The notes below the pieces were generated by a model. The model was not told the origin of the DNA, ran no database searches, and saw nothing but the letters and a program-made list of their open reading frames with translations. Positions 47,343-57,191 of a DNA stretch of 64,000 nt are shown here, one piece after another. Each line of letters begins with the position of its first letter. Position 1 is the first letter of the stretch. The position numbers and the translations under genes were made by a program. The DNA is from Segetibacter aerophilus (GTDB lineage: Bacteria > Bacteroidota > Bacteroidia > Chitinophagales > Chitinophagaceae), in contig NZ_BJYT01000008.1 of assembly GCF_007991655.1 (NCBI RefSeq), forward strand, positions 1 to 64,000, read 5' to 3'.

Positions 47343-48428
47343 CTAACTTTCTGTTATGCTGTTTTTAGCGTTGGTGCATACTTTATGTATAAACTTCAGC
47401 TTGTCTATAACAGCCACGGGAATAACAAAAGGGTATAGATCATGCAGGCCCATACTCCTGTTGACACTATTAAAAGCAAACGTAAGAGGAAGCCATTGGG
47501 TAATGATATTATCAAAACTGGGTTGGTTATAAGGGTCAACTTTGATATCGGTATTTAAGTGTGCAGCCGTTGGAGCAACATGAGGATGTACGCTGAGCCC
47601 GAATGAATAAGCGGTTTCCATAGTATCTACGATGTGCAGATAGTGCGCCCATGTCTCGGCCCAGTCTTCCCACGGATGGGTACTTGCATAAGCACTGATA
47701 AAGTGAGTGTTCCAGCCGATTGGAGGGCCATCTTTGTAATGCACTTTTAAAGCTTCCTGGTAGTCTAGGTTGTCGTCTCCAAAAAGCTCTCGGCACTCAT
47801 CTAGAAAAGGGGTATTGTCTATTAGCCGATCCCAGTAGTAATGTCCCACTTCGTGCCTGAAATGTCCCAGCACTGTCCGGTACACTTCAGCCATTCCCTT
47901 CCTCGTCATTTCTCTTTCTACGTCATCTGCTTCTGAAATGTTTAAAGTAATCACCCCGTTGTCGTGCCCCGTAAGTATTTTATTTTCTCCGCCGGTTTCG
48001 TCATCAGCCATAAAATCAAACAGCAGACCTTCTTCAGCATTAACAGCCTTGCTGGCGAGAGGAAGCTGCATGCGGAGCAATTGATAAACAAGGCGATGCT
48101 TTCCATTTTCAATAACGTTCCATCGTTGCCGGTATTCTTGTTTGCTTAAGTTGGGTATTGTTCTGTTGAGACTGCATGCAGTACAATAATCTATTTGCTT
48201 GTTGTTTGGCACCAGCCAGTTACACACATTGTATTCATGGTTTTTACAATAGCGGTAAAGGGTCTTTTCATCTCTTCCATGTAGCCGATAGGTGTCGTCA
48301 CCTTCTTGTACGATTGGTAGTAATGTTAGCTCTTCAGAGATAAATCCGAGCGACAGACCACATTGTTCGCAGTGGCTGTTTTCGAAATAAAGTAACTGGC
48401 CACAATTAGTGCAACTAAAAAGTCTCAT
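47343..48428 (-). CDS. Putative zinc-binding metallopeptidase (Peptidase_Mx type) with zinc ribbons
   Basis: The 361-residue protein starts with a zinc ribbon (CTNCGQLLYFENSHCEQCG). A second Cys/His group follows (YCKNHEYNVCNWLV...DYCTAC), then the metallopeptidase motif FRHEVGHYYWDRL (HExxH) and a downstream acidic stretch EDWAETWAHYLH that can give the third ligand. This fits the DUF2248/Peptidase_Mx family of uncharacterised intracellular zinc proteins. No signal peptide is present. It is convergent with mgsA, 16 bp apart. Confidence 0.85.
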   Translation of the reverse strand: MRLFSCTNCGQLLYFENSHCEQCGLSLGFISEELTLLPIVQEGDDTYRLHGRDEKTLYRYCKNHEYNVCNWLVPNNKQIDYCTACSLNRTIPNLSKQEYRQRWNVIENGKHRLVYQLLRMQLPLASKAVNAEEGLLFDFMADDETGGENKILTGHDNGVITLNISEADDVEREMTRKGMAEVYRTVLGHFRHEVGHYYWDRLIDNTPFLDECRELFGDDNLDYQEALKVHYKDGPPIGWNTHFISAYASTHPWEDWAETWAHYLHIVDTMETAYSFGLSVHPHVAPTAAHLNTDIKVDPYNQPSFDNIITQWLPLTFAFNSVNRSMGLHDLYPFVIPVAVIDKLKFIHKVCTNAKNSITES

Positions 48429-48558
48429 TTAAATAGAAATTAGAAAACTTCTATTGTTCTTAAAACATCGAGCCATCTCGTGCGTGGTTTCTTAATTAGG
48501 CAGAATTAAGAAATAGTGTCTTATTTGTCCAAACCTTTATATCAACTCCGTTACTTCC

Positions 48559-48578
48559 GTTGCGTCGCACACTTGTAC
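48559..48578 (+). repeat. Dispersed repeat, copy 11 (CG variant)
   Basis: GTTGCGTCGCACACTTGTAC, one base from copies 5 and 7. It lies in the 299-bp gap between the metallopeptidase and a POT transporter gene, a gap with no other feature except copy 12. Confidence 0.8.
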
Positions 48579-48679
48579 TTTTTTTCTCTATTCATCCGGG
48601 TAGAAAAGCGCAGGTTATTTCAAGGCAGTAAAAACATAAGGGCGACTAAAGCCGAATTAAAAAACAAAAAGACGAACGG

Positions 48680-48710
48680 ATTGCGTCGCAACGATGACTC
48701 ATTTTTGTAC
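48680..48710 (+). repeat. Dispersed repeat, copy 12 (composite)
   Basis: ATTGCGTCGCAACGATGACT followed by CATTTTTGTAC: the CG-variant head, an 11-nt insertion-like middle and the TTGTAC end. It lies 102 bp from copy 11. Confidence 0.6.
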
Positions 48711-48727
48711 GTCTGCGGGTATCAACA

Positions 48728-50221
48728 TTACCGCACGTCACTCATCCATTTTCTGATCAGGGGAACAAAACAAATCAGCAGAATGCCGATACCGATAGAA
48801 TACATTCCAATCTTATTTAAAATGGTAGCGTAGTAGGGAAGAGACAGAACAGGATTATATACCACAGCTTCAGGCACACTCATTAGCGACCCGATTTTCC
48901 CCGCAAAAAACTCACCTAGGGCACTGGCAAAAAACCACATCCCCATCATCAGCGCTACCATTCTTTTTGGAGACAATTTCGTAATCATTGAAAGTCCAAT
49001 GGGAGAGATGCACAACTCACCGGAAATAATAAAAAAATAGCCGGCTACGAAAGAAAACAGCGAAATCAAGCCGGTCTCTCGACTTGCTGCACAGGCTGCG
49101 TAAAAAACATAAAAGCCAATGCCCATGAGGATGAACGAAAAAGCAAACTTTAGGGGCGTAGATGGCTCTCTTCTCCTTCTGTTTAATGCGGGCCAAAGCC
49201 AGGCAAAAAAGAAGCTTAGCAAAATAACCCATGCCGGCGGCAAAAAGTTATTTACCGAAAGTGGTGGCAGGTCGCTACCGCCGACGCGCATGTCTACGTT
49301 TCTCATTGCAAACAAATTCAGCGAACCCGAATTTTGCTCGTAAAAAGCCCAAAACAACGTAGAGAAAATAACGAGGATAAGTGCTGAAAACAATTTGTAT
49401 CGCTCTGTTTTCTCTAATCGAAATGCAGTAAACAAAATGTAGATAATTGCTATTGCACCCAGGCCAAACATGATAACGTCCATGACCTGGTACTGATTAA
49501 ACAATATAACTACAACCGGTACGAGGCAAAGGGTGGCGAGATAAATAACAACTTCTGTAGTGATGCCGGCAAACAAAGGTTTCTTCAGAGCATCAGCATC
49601 AGGCGGAAGGCCACGATGGCCTAAAGACTTACCGCCAATGTAAAAAACAACAAGTCCGACAATCATAAAAATGCCGGCAAGCCCAAAACCGTAATGCCAG
49701 TTAATTCTCTGGCCTACATAACCACACAGCAATCCTCCTAAGGCTGCACCTATGTTTATCCCCATATAAAACAACGAAAAGCCGCTGTCTTTCTTTGGAT
49801 CGTTATCCGCGTATAAGGTTCCCACGAGGCTGGAAATATTAGGTTTAAAAAAACCATTGCCACAAATGATAAAAGCCATTCCATAAAAAAAGCTCCAACC
49901 TTGTGGTACTGCTAACACAAGGTGTCCAATGCTCATTAGTATTCCGCCAAACAACACAGCTTTTCGATTGCCTAAAAATCGATCGGCCATCATTCCACCA
50001 AACATTGGCATTGTATATACTAAAGCAGCATACGAACCTAGGATAGCATAGCCTTTCGGCTCATCGAACTTTAGTTGTGTAACCATGTATGCAAGCAGCA
50101 AAGCTTTCATTCCATAAAATGAAAATCGCTCCCACATTTCTGCAAAAAACAGGATGTATAATTGTTTCGGATGTCCACTGCTTCCCTGAACTGCCGGTGT
50201 TTTAGGTTCGGTTAAATCCAT
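48728..50221 (-). CDS. Proton-dependent oligopeptide transporter (POT/PTR2), copy 1
   Basis: The 497-residue MFS protein of the peptide transporter family takes up di- and tripeptides with protons. It shows FFAEMWERFSFYGMKALLL (the ExxER motif that couples protons), GGMMADRFLGNRKAVLFGG (the motif-A loop), GNGFFKPNISSLVGTLY (PTR2 signature) and SGELCISPIGLSMITKLSP. Twelve to fourteen helices are predicted. A second, longer POT gene lies 0.7 kb upstream in the same direction, with a VapBC pair between. Confidence 0.93.
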   Translation of the reverse strand: MDLTEPKTPAVQGSSGHPKQLYILFFAEMWERFSFYGMKALLLAYMVTQLKFDEPKGYAILGSYAALVYTMPMFGGMMADRFLGNRKAVLFGGILMSIGHLVLAVPQGWSFFYGMAFIICGNGFFKPNISSLVGTLYADNDPKKDSGFSLFYMGINIGAALGGLLCGYVGQRINWHYGFGLAGIFMIVGLVVFYIGGKSLGHRGLPPDADALKKPLFAGITTEVVIYLATLCLVPVVVILFNQYQVMDVIMFGLGAIAIIYILFTAFRLEKTERYKLFSALILVIFSTLFWAFYEQNSGSLNLFAMRNVDMRVGGSDLPPLSVNNFLPPAWVILLSFFFAWLWPALNRRRREPSTPLKFAFSFILMGIGFYVFYAACAASRETGLISLFSFVAGYFFIISGELCISPIGLSMITKLSPKRMVALMMGMWFFASALGEFFAGKIGSLMSVPEAVVYNPVLSLPYYATILNKIGMYSIGIGILLICFVPLIRKWMSDVR

Positions 50222-50251
50222 AGTGTTTTTTAATAGAGGCTGAAATGATTA

Positions 50252-50635
50252 TCAGATAACGGAAATGTTGTAAGCGCCGAGTTGCTTGTCTTTTGAAATT
50301 AAAGTCATATGGTCAGAATAGGCAATAGCTGCCAGCATTCTGTCAAAAGAATCTTTGTGAAGAACCGGCAGGAGTGACAATTGGTTAAGATGATAAAGTT
50401 TGACAGGTACTATTTCTATATTGCTTGTAATACAAGCAGCAGCAAGTTCGTTGATGTAGTAGTCGAGCTTTAATTTTCCTGTCTGTAGTTTAATTGTGAT
50501 TTCCCAGAATGAAGCAATGCTTACATATAAGCTGTTTGCTAAATTTTCTATAGTTTTTGTCGCTAACTGAGATAGCTGTTTGTCCCCTTCGTTCCACCAG
50601 ATTAAAGTATGAGTATCTAAAAGATATCTGCTCAT
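50252..50635 (-). CDS. vapC: VapC-type PIN-domain toxin
   Basis: The 127-residue PIN domain has the acidic metal site: Asp7 in YLLDTHTLIWW, Glu45 in SFWEITIK, Asp98 in KDSFDRMLAA and a late SKDKQL Asp. VapC toxins are Mg-dependent ribonucleases that cut tRNA or rRNA and are held inactive by VapB. The gene overlaps its antitoxin by 1 nt (TAATG), normal for such operons. Confidence 0.9.
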   Translation of the reverse strand: MSRYLLDTHTLIWWNEGDKQLSQLATKTIENLANSLYVSIASFWEITIKLQTGKLKLDYYINELAAACITSNIEIVPVKLYHLNQLSLLPVLHKDSFDRMLAAIAYSDHMTLISKDKQLGAYNISVI

Positions 50636-50844
50636 TACATGTAATCTTTGAAATCTTCTAGTGGCTCATCAAAGTCAGGGCTCATCCACATTTTACCTTT
50701 AAATAGACCCGGAATTCTTTTTCCCTGCGATAATGGCTCTTTTCCCAACTTTTTTTCCCACACAAACTCAATAAAGTCTTTCACTTCCTGCTGGTAATCC
50801 GGAGGCATTAATTTCACAGTCTCTAAAAAAGCTAAGTCTGACAT
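50635..50844 (-). CDS. vapB: VapB-like antitoxin (DUF2281 type)
   Basis: This 69-residue protein precedes vapC. KLMPPDYQQEVKDFIEFVWEK is the DUF2281 helix pair, and the tail KRIPGLFKGKMWMSPDFDEPLEDFKDYM has the typical antitoxin ending that wraps around a PIN toxin. No separate DNA-binding domain is obvious beyond the short N-terminus. Confidence 0.85.
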   Translation of the reverse strand: MSDLAFLETVKLMPPDYQQEVKDFIEFVWEKKLGKEPLSQGKRIPGLFKGKMWMSPDFDEPLEDFKDYM

Positions 50845-50889
50845 AAAAAGGTATTGTAACCAAATTTACCACTGTTCATGCAATTAAAA

Positions 50890-50913
50890 AAGCTGCTCAA
50901 TTTTGAACAGCTT
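50890..50913 (-). terminator. Terminator of POT copy 2
   Basis: The minus strand forms a 10-bp stem (AAGCTGTTCA/TGAGCAGCTT, one G-T pair) with a 4-nt loop, then T-rich DNA, 17 bp past the stop. Confidence 0.7.
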
Positions 50914-50929
50914 GTTATTTTTTTGATGC

Positions 50930-52705
50930 TTATCTAACCCCATTCATCATTCGTTTCAATATCGGTGTGATCGCATATAAAACCACTGATGCAACTCCGC
51001 ACAGTATTACGAAAACCATAAAAAACTCAAAAAGGTTATGAATAGTAAACCCGGCAAATGTGGGATAAGTCGTTGGGATCTTTTTGTCTGAAAGAAAGGC
51101 CATTTGTTCTGCTGTAGCCTGCCCGGTCTTATCAAGGATTGCCCGCAGGTCAATTCCTTTTTCTGCAGCCGCTGCATATTTATCGCCAGTTGGTGGTAGC
51201 AATGCACCTAGTGTTCCTGTAAGCGCGTAGCCGGCAGCATTACCTAAAAACCAGACTCCCATCAATAAAGATGCAAACCTTTTTGGGGCTAATTTGGCCA
51301 CAAGCGATAATCCTATGGGCGATAAACAAAGCTCACCCCACGTATGAAGCAGGTACAATAAAATCAACCATATGACCCCTATTTTTCCTTGCGTTCCCAA
51401 ATCTTTTACCTGCAACGCAATGATCAGGTAACCAAGTGCAATCAAGGCGAGACCGATGGCTTGTTTAGCGGTAGAAATGGGCTCCATATTTCTTTTCTGC
51501 AACCACAGCCATAAAGCACTAAAGGGAAGCGCAAAAATGATTACAAAGAAGCCGTTGAAGTTTTGTACCATACTAGGTGGCATTCTCCAGCCAAGTATGC
51601 GTGTATCTGTTTGATTATCGGCAATGAAAGTGAGCGACGAGCCGGCCTGCTCAAAAGCAGCCCAGAAAAAGATAACGAAGAATGCTACAATATAAAGTAC
51701 GTAGATCCTTTGCGTTTCAACTTTCGTTAGCGATTTATCTGTAAGTATAAAAATTGCGAGGCTAACACCTGATGCATATATAAAAGGATACACGTAAGTT
51801 TTTATCGGGGAAGTTAGCAGTGCCGAAAAGTATCCCCCTATCCCTGATCCCGTCATTGGCATCGAAACTGAATCCCATGATAGATATTGAAAAATGAAAT
51901 AGAAGACTATCAATAATCCAACAAGTATTGCAACCGCTTTTGATGTAAACTTCGCTTGTACAGCGTCACCATCCTGGCGCAAGTCGGCTCTTGGTTTTCC
52001 TCCTATTGCTGCGCCTTGAGGTGTAACGACATATTTATTCTTTAGAAAGAAGAAGGTTATAGTGCCGATTAACATGGCAACGCCGGCAGCAAAAAAACCC
52101 CACTTAAAAGCAGTAAGATCACGCACCGTTTTTTCGACTCCGTTTACAACAGTGGTAGTTTCAACATCACCAAGCAAAGGACAAATTGTTTGACCAAGCA
52201 ACGCGCCAACATTAATACCCATGTAGAATATGGTAAACGCTGAATCCAGTTTGCTTTTTTCATTCTCAGGATATAACTGCCCGACCATCGAAGAAATATT
52301 CGGCTTAAAAAAACCATTGCCGAAAATGATCACTAATAAAGCCAGCCACATGATAGTTTTGGCAAGGTCGAGGTTTGAACCAAAAATAGAGGCACTTCCA
52401 AAAAGCAGGAATTGTCCGGCGGCCATAGTTAAACCACCAAGAAGAATACAGTTGCGGTTACCAAGATACTTGTCAGAGATATAACCCCCCAACATTGGAG
52501 TGAGGTAAGACAAACCCAGGAATCCGCCGTAGATGATAGAAGCCTGTTGTTCACCCAGAAGCAACGCCTTAGCAAGGAACAAGGTTAGCAAAGCCCTCAT
52601 CCCGTAAAAATTAAACCGTTCCCACATTTCAGTTGTAAAAAGAACTCCCAATCCTTTTGGGTGACCGCTTTTTACGGGTGCTTCCGCAGTGGCATTACTA
52701 ATCAT
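50930..52705 (-). CDS. Proton-dependent oligopeptide transporter (POT/PTR2), copy 2
   Basis: The 591-residue protein has the same POT framework as its neighbour: TTEMWERFNFYGMRALLTLF, GGYISDKYLGNRNCILLGG, FGNGFFKPNISSMVGQLYPENE and WGELCLSPIGLSLVAKLAPKRF. It is about 95 residues longer, with an extra loop near 205-255 and a longer region before the last helices (residues 500-560). The two copies share motifs but differ widely elsewhere, so the duplication is old or they came from separate lineages. Confidence 0.93.
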   Translation of the reverse strand: MISNATAEAPVKSGHPKGLGVLFTTEMWERFNFYGMRALLTLFLAKALLLGEQQASIIYGGFLGLSYLTPMLGGYISDKYLGNRNCILLGGLTMAAGQFLLFGSASIFGSNLDLAKTIMWLALLVIIFGNGFFKPNISSMVGQLYPENEKSKLDSAFTIFYMGINVGALLGQTICPLLGDVETTTVVNGVEKTVRDLTAFKWGFFAAGVAMLIGTITFFFLKNKYVVTPQGAAIGGKPRADLRQDGDAVQAKFTSKAVAILVGLLIVFYFIFQYLSWDSVSMPMTGSGIGGYFSALLTSPIKTYVYPFIYASGVSLAIFILTDKSLTKVETQRIYVLYIVAFFVIFFWAAFEQAGSSLTFIADNQTDTRILGWRMPPSMVQNFNGFFVIIFALPFSALWLWLQKRNMEPISTAKQAIGLALIALGYLIIALQVKDLGTQGKIGVIWLILLYLLHTWGELCLSPIGLSLVAKLAPKRFASLLMGVWFLGNAAGYALTGTLGALLPPTGDKYAAAAEKGIDLRAILDKTGQATAEQMAFLSDKKIPTTYPTFAGFTIHNLFEFFMVFVILCGVASVVLYAITPILKRMMNGVR

Positions 52706-52806
52706 AGGTACTTTTTTTTGATCGATTTTAGTTTATTCAATTCCGCCTTATATAATTCCGCCTTCTTTTTTTGTTGTCGCCATCTTCCGGTCTGTGGCCA
52801 TCTTTT

Positions 52807-52826
52807 GTTGTGTCACTCCCTTGTAC
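52807..52826 (+). repeat. Dispersed repeat, copy 13 (TG variant)
   Basis: GTTGTGTCACTCCCTTGTAC, one base from the type copy. It lies between the divergent POT copy 2 and purD genes. The following DNA (…ATTCAGCTTTT) resembles that after copy 10. Confidence 0.8.
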
Positions 52827-53040
52827 CTGTAAATACTTCATTCAGCTTTTTTAAAAAAAGGCATCCCAATATTTGTATCCATTCTGCAGCTTGTTGTTCA
52901 ACTTTGAACCTTTTTAATAAAGTTCTCAAAATAGGGATAAATCCAATTACTTACTTAGTAACTATTATACCACGCGCTCTTTGATTATAAAATGTTTCTA
53001 CTTTCGCTGCCTAATTTATCTGCTTATTAACTTATCTGTT

Positions 53041-54327
53041 ATGAATATACTTGTGCTAGGATCAGGTGGACGTGAACATGCACTAGCATGGAAATTAAGG
53101 CAAAGTAAACTATGCAGTCGATTGTTAATTGCTCCCGGAAATGCCGGCACTTCTCAGTACGGCGAGAACATTGATGTCTCAATCACAGATTTTGAAGCAA
53201 TTAAAAAAGTGTGTGTATCAGAGTTTATCGAAATGGTAATCGTTGGACCGGAGGAGCCATTGGTAAAAGGCATTTACGATTTCTTTAAAAATCATGAAGA
53301 GCTCGAAAAAAGAACTGTCATTGGTCCATCTGCCGCTGCCGCACAACTGGAAGGAAGTAAAGCGTTTTCAAAAAAGTTTATGCAGCGCCATAAAATTCCT
53401 ACCGCAGGTTACGCAGAGTTTGATGAAAAAAATTATGAGGCTGGCAAAGAATACATTTCAAATCATGCGTTGCCAATTGTTTTGAAAGCCGATGGCCTCG
53501 CTGCTGGTAAAGGTGTAATTATTTGTGAGACACATAAAGAGGCTCTTGATGCTTTTGAGCAAATGATCATACAAAAACAATTTGGTGAAGCTTCCTCAAA
53601 AGTTGTGATCGAAGAATTTTTGAAGGGGATTGAGTTAAGTGTATTTGTATTAACCAATGGACAGCAACACAAAGTAATTGGTCACGCAAAAGATTATAAA
53701 AGGATAGGAGAGGGCGATACAGGATTGAATACCGGTGGAATGGGTTGTGTAAGCCCGGTGCCCTTTGCTGACGAAACATTTATGCAAAAGGTAGAAGAGA
53801 GAATTATCAAGCCGACAGTTCGAGGATTGAGCGAAGAGAAACTCGAATACAACGGATTCGTTTTTATTGGATTGATGAATGTAAATGGGGAACCTTATGT
53901 GATTGAATACAACTGCCGCTTAGGCGATCCTGAAACTGAGGTAATTATGCCGAGGCTAAAAAATGATTTGCTCGAATTGTTAATTGGGATCAAAATAAAT
54001 CAACTGGACGATCTCAATATTGAATTTGATGAAAGATCTGTAGCAACTGTCATGGCGGTAAGTGGTGGTTATCCGGGAGAATATGAAAAGGGTATTGAAA
54101 TAAAAGGGCTGCCAGATATGCAACCTGCCGATGAAGACGTATTGGTCTTTCATGCAGGAACAAAAAATACAAATGATACCGTAGTTACAAACGGAGGACG
54201 CGTACTAGCTGTTACAGCTTTTGGCGATAATTTAAAAAGTGCTGTAAATCGATCAAAGAAAGAGCTAGGCAATATCAGCTTCGAGGGCATGTACTATAGA
54301 AAGGATATCGGGTTTGAATTTGAGTAA
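53041..54327 (+). CDS. purD: Phosphoribosylamine-glycine ligase
   Basis: PurD joins phosphoribosylamine and glycine with ATP in the second step of purine synthesis. The 428 residues (start at 53041, MNILVLGSGGREHALAWKL) show the N-terminal GxGGREHA motif, the ATP-grasp GLAAGKGVII and the signature YNCRLGDPETEVIMPRL. An in-frame extension 60 bp upstream encodes hydrophobic residues without family support. It stands alone, without other pur genes. Confidence 0.95.
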   Translation: MNILVLGSGGREHALAWKLRQSKLCSRLLIAPGNAGTSQYGENIDVSITDFEAIKKVCVSEFIEMVIVGPEEPLVKGIYDFFKNHEELEKRTVIGPSAAAAQLEGSKAFSKKFMQRHKIPTAGYAEFDEKNYEAGKEYISNHALPIVLKADGLAAGKGVIICETHKEALDAFEQMIIQKQFGEASSKVVIEEFLKGIELSVFVLTNGQQHKVIGHAKDYKRIGEGDTGLNTGGMGCVSPVPFADETFMQKVEERIIKPTVRGLSEEKLEYNGFVFIGLMNVNGEPYVIEYNCRLGDPETEVIMPRLKNDLLELLIGIKINQLDDLNIEFDERSVATVMAVSGGYPGEYEKGIEIKGLPDMQPADEDVLVFHAGTKNTNDTVVTNGGRVLAVTAFGDNLKSAVNRSKKELGNISFEGMYYRKDIGFEFE

Positions 54328-54525
54328 TTGGTGGTCTTCTTTTATATAATATAGCATTACTTTTTCAGCAATTGATATTAACGTAAATCCTTATCTAATA
54401 CCATTTTAAAAGCTATCCAAACGTTGTCCACACTGCATCTGCGGCTATTTTTTCCACTTTGTTAATTCGGATTATTTCATACAACTTTGCACGCATTACT
54501 TAACATACAAGGAACTCAAATATAA

Positions 54526-55551
54526 ATGGGACTGTTTAACTGGTTTACACAAGAGATAGCGATGGATTTGGGTACAGCAAATACCTTGATCATTCACAAC
54601 GAGGAAGTGGTAGTGAATGAACCATCGATTGTGGCATTGGATCGCAATAACCTGAAAACTGTTCTTGCAGTTGGTAAACGTGCTTTAATGATGCACGAAA
54701 AAACTCATGAAAGCATTCGTACCATTCGTCCATTAAAAGATGGCGTAATAGCAGATTTTAACGCGGCTGAATTAATGATAAGGGAAATGATCAAGATGAT
54801 CTATCCTAAAAAACCGCTCTTTCCGCCAAGTTGGAGAATGATGATATGCATTCCGTCAAGCATAACAGAGGTGGAGAAACGTGCGGTAAGAGACAGTGCA
54901 GAACAGGCAGGTGCTAAGGAAGTTTATTTGTTGCATGAGCCAATGGCTGCTGCACTTGGTATAGGTATAGACGTTGAAGAGCCGGTAGGAAATATGATTA
55001 TTGATATTGGTGGGGGTACCACCGGTATTACAGTAATTGCTTTGGCGGGTATCGTCTGCGACCAAAGTATTCGTATCGCGGGTGATGAATTCACTGCTGA
55101 TATTATGGAGGCGCTACGTCGTTACCATAGCTTATTAATTGGTGAACGTACTGCAGAGCAAATCAAGATACAAATAGGTGCGGCAATGAAAGATCTGGAG
55201 ACGCCACCTGATGATATTCCTGTAAACGGACGTGACCTGGTTACCGGTATTCCGAAACAAATTATGGTAAGCTACCAGGAAGTTGCAGAAGCCCTTGATA
55301 AAAGCATCTTTAAGATTGAAGAGGCTATTCTTAAAGCGCTTGAGACAACGCCGCCTGAGTTGGCGGCCGACATCTATAGAAGAGGTTTATATCTTACGGG
55401 CGGCGGAGCCTTGCTTCGCGGACTTGATAAAAGACTTAGCCAGAAAATAAAGCTACCGGTACACGTGGCTGACGATCCGCTAAAAAGTGTAGTTCGGGGC
55501 ACTGGAATAGCTTTAAAGAATTATCAGCGTTTTCCTTTTATCATGAGATAG
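54526..55551 (+). CDS. mreB: Rod shape-determining protein MreB
   Basis: MreB is the actin-like ATPase that organises lateral cell-wall synthesis. The 341 residues show DLGTANTLI (phosphate 1), MICIPSSITEVEKRAV, MIIDIGGGTTGITVIAL (phosphate 2) and LTGGGALLRGLDKRL (adenosine). It heads mreBCD in the usual order. The upstream DNA has CAACTTTG, a partial -7 box, about 35 bp before the ATG. Confidence 0.96.
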   Translation: MGLFNWFTQEIAMDLGTANTLIIHNEEVVVNEPSIVALDRNNLKTVLAVGKRALMMHEKTHESIRTIRPLKDGVIADFNAAELMIREMIKMIYPKKPLFPPSWRMMICIPSSITEVEKRAVRDSAEQAGAKEVYLLHEPMAAALGIGIDVEEPVGNMIIDIGGGTTGITVIALAGIVCDQSIRIAGDEFTADIMEALRRYHSLLIGERTAEQIKIQIGAAMKDLETPPDDIPVNGRDLVTGIPKQIMVSYQEVAEALDKSIFKIEEAILKALETTPPELAADIYRRGLYLTGGGALLRGLDKRLSQKIKLPVHVADDPLKSVVRGTGIALKNYQRFPFIMR

Positions 55552-55670
55552 ACCATTGCAGGTTCTTCTTTGCAAAAGGACTTAAAGCACATTACCCTGA
55601 AATATTCATCCTGCTATAGCAACGTTTCTTTTATTTTCCGCAAATCAGCGGAGAAGCTGGGAGGGCTTTT

Positions 55671-56522
55671 ATGAAGAACATTTTTGTTTTCATCAGAAGG
55701 TACTTCAACTTTCTCTTTTTTGTAGTGCTGCAAATATTGTCAATTGTTTTACTCGTTCAGTATAACCAGACACACCAGGCTGCCTATGCCGGTATTGCGA
55801 ACGAAATAACGGGAAGCATCAACGAGCAGTACAACAAAATTCAAAACTACTTTCACTTAAAAGAAAACAACCGCCTACTACTCGAAGAAAACACGCGTCT
55901 TAAAAATCTTCTTAAGATAAATTTTGAAGATCCTGACAGCGCCCGTCTAGTTGTTATCGATAGCCTGATAAGAGATACCCTTGGCCATCAAAGAAAGTAT
56001 ATGTGGCTGCCCGCAAAAGTTATTAATAACACGGTGGCCGAACAAATGAATTATGTGACTTTACATAGAGGAGCTAACCAGGGAGTTAAAAAGGATATGG
56101 CAGTGGTTAGTACAAAAGGCATCGTCGGGACTGTTATTGATGTTAGTGAAAACTATAGCCGTGTAATGAGCCTGCTTCATAGAAACAGTAAGGTTAGCTC
56201 AATGCTGAAAAACTCCAAGATGATAGGGTCGGTGGAGTGGGACGGCAAAGACCCGCATTACATTACTTTAAGAAACATTCCTAAGAGTACTCCTGTTGCA
56301 AAGGGTGACTCTGTGGTTACAAGTAGTTATTCAGCCAACTTTCCCTCAGATCTTTTAATAGGTACTGTTGATGAAATTGCTAAAGACCCGATAAGCAACT
56401 TTTTTATTATCAGACTTAAAACGGCTACCAACTTCTATAGCCTCGAGTACGTAAACCTCGTGGAAAACGTACAATGGGATGAACAACGCAGGTTGGAGGC
56501 TGCTCCTATAAAAAATCAATGA
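55671..56522 (+). CDS. mreC: Rod shape-determining protein MreC
   Basis: MreC is a bitopic inner-membrane protein that links MreB to the periplasmic wall enzymes. The 283 residues contain a membrane anchor at about 12-30 (FLFFVVLQILSIVLLV), a coiled coil at about 48-80 (IQNYFHLKENNRLLLEENTRLKNLL) and the beta-rich body (AKVINNTVAEQMNYVTLHRGANQGVKKDMAVV, GIVGTVIDVSENYSRVMSL). It overlaps mreD by 4 nt (ATGA). Confidence 0.93.
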   Translation: MKNIFVFIRRYFNFLFFVVLQILSIVLLVQYNQTHQAAYAGIANEITGSINEQYNKIQNYFHLKENNRLLLEENTRLKNLLKINFEDPDSARLVVIDSLIRDTLGHQRKYMWLPAKVINNTVAEQMNYVTLHRGANQGVKKDMAVVSTKGIVGTVIDVSENYSRVMSLLHRNSKVSSMLKNSKMIGSVEWDGKDPHYITLRNIPKSTPVAKGDSVVTSSYSANFPSDLLIGTVDEIAKDPISNFFIIRLKTATNFYSLEYVNLVENVQWDEQRRLEAAPIKNQ

Positions 56523-57052
56523 GCCTGCTAGTAAAAAATATTATCCGCTTTATTCTGTTCATACTGATGCAGGTGTATGTGCTTAGCCAGATACCACCGT
56601 TGCATCAATTCATCACGCCATACCTGTATTTCTTATTTATTCTGTGGCTGCCGTTTACAATCTCGCGTTTTGGCTTACTATTGGTTTCATTTCTGCTCGG
56701 CATTACGCTTGATTATTTTTTATCGACCCCCGGCCTTCATGCTGCGCCCTGTGTGTTGATTGCTTACTTAAGACCTTTTTTGATCAATATTTTGATTTCT
56801 CAAGAAGGGGCAGAATTAAATTATGCGGAGCCTTCCATAAAAAGCATGGGCTTTGCTCCCTACAGCTTGTACGTACTTGTGTTCACGTTTATTCATCACT
56901 TCTACCTTGTTCTAATAGAGTGGCTTCAGTTTGGAAACTTCCTGTATTTCCTTGGAAAAGTGACGGCTACCACCGGAGTTAGTCTATTGCTAATATTCGT
57001 AACAGAAATGCTGTTCTTTAGAAAGCAAAAATTCAGGACAAATACCGCATAG
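56519..57052 (+). CDS. mreD: Rod shape-determining protein MreD
   Basis: The 177-residue integral membrane protein has five hydrophobic helices and the MreD-type GITLDYFLSTPGLHAAPCVLIAYLRP segment. Sequence similarity in this family is weak; order after mreC and the 4-nt overlap decide the call. Downstream, the usual PBP2 and rodA genes are absent. Confidence 0.88.
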   Translation: MSLLVKNIIRFILFILMQVYVLSQIPPLHQFITPYLYFLFILWLPFTISRFGLLLVSFLLGITLDYFLSTPGLHAAPCVLIAYLRPFLINILISQEGAELNYAEPSIKSMGFAPYSLYVLVFTFIHHFYLVLIEWLQFGNFLYFLGKVTATTGVSLLLIFVTEMLFFRKQKFRTNTA

Positions 57053-57191
57053 AAATCTTTGTTTGGTATTCTTTTATTCCGCAACAAAGGTTAAGCTCTA
57101 CTAAAAACTTTCTCGAGCAATAAAAGACTGAACAGCAATATTTTGTTTAGTGTTTCTTTTGCAGCTGGCATAAGTTTTTAATCAAAAGGTT

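Noticed and set aside
52661-52984. 107-codon plus-strand frame between POT copy 2 and purD
   Set aside because: It overlaps the start of the transporter, is Cys/Phe-rich and translates through repeat copy 13.
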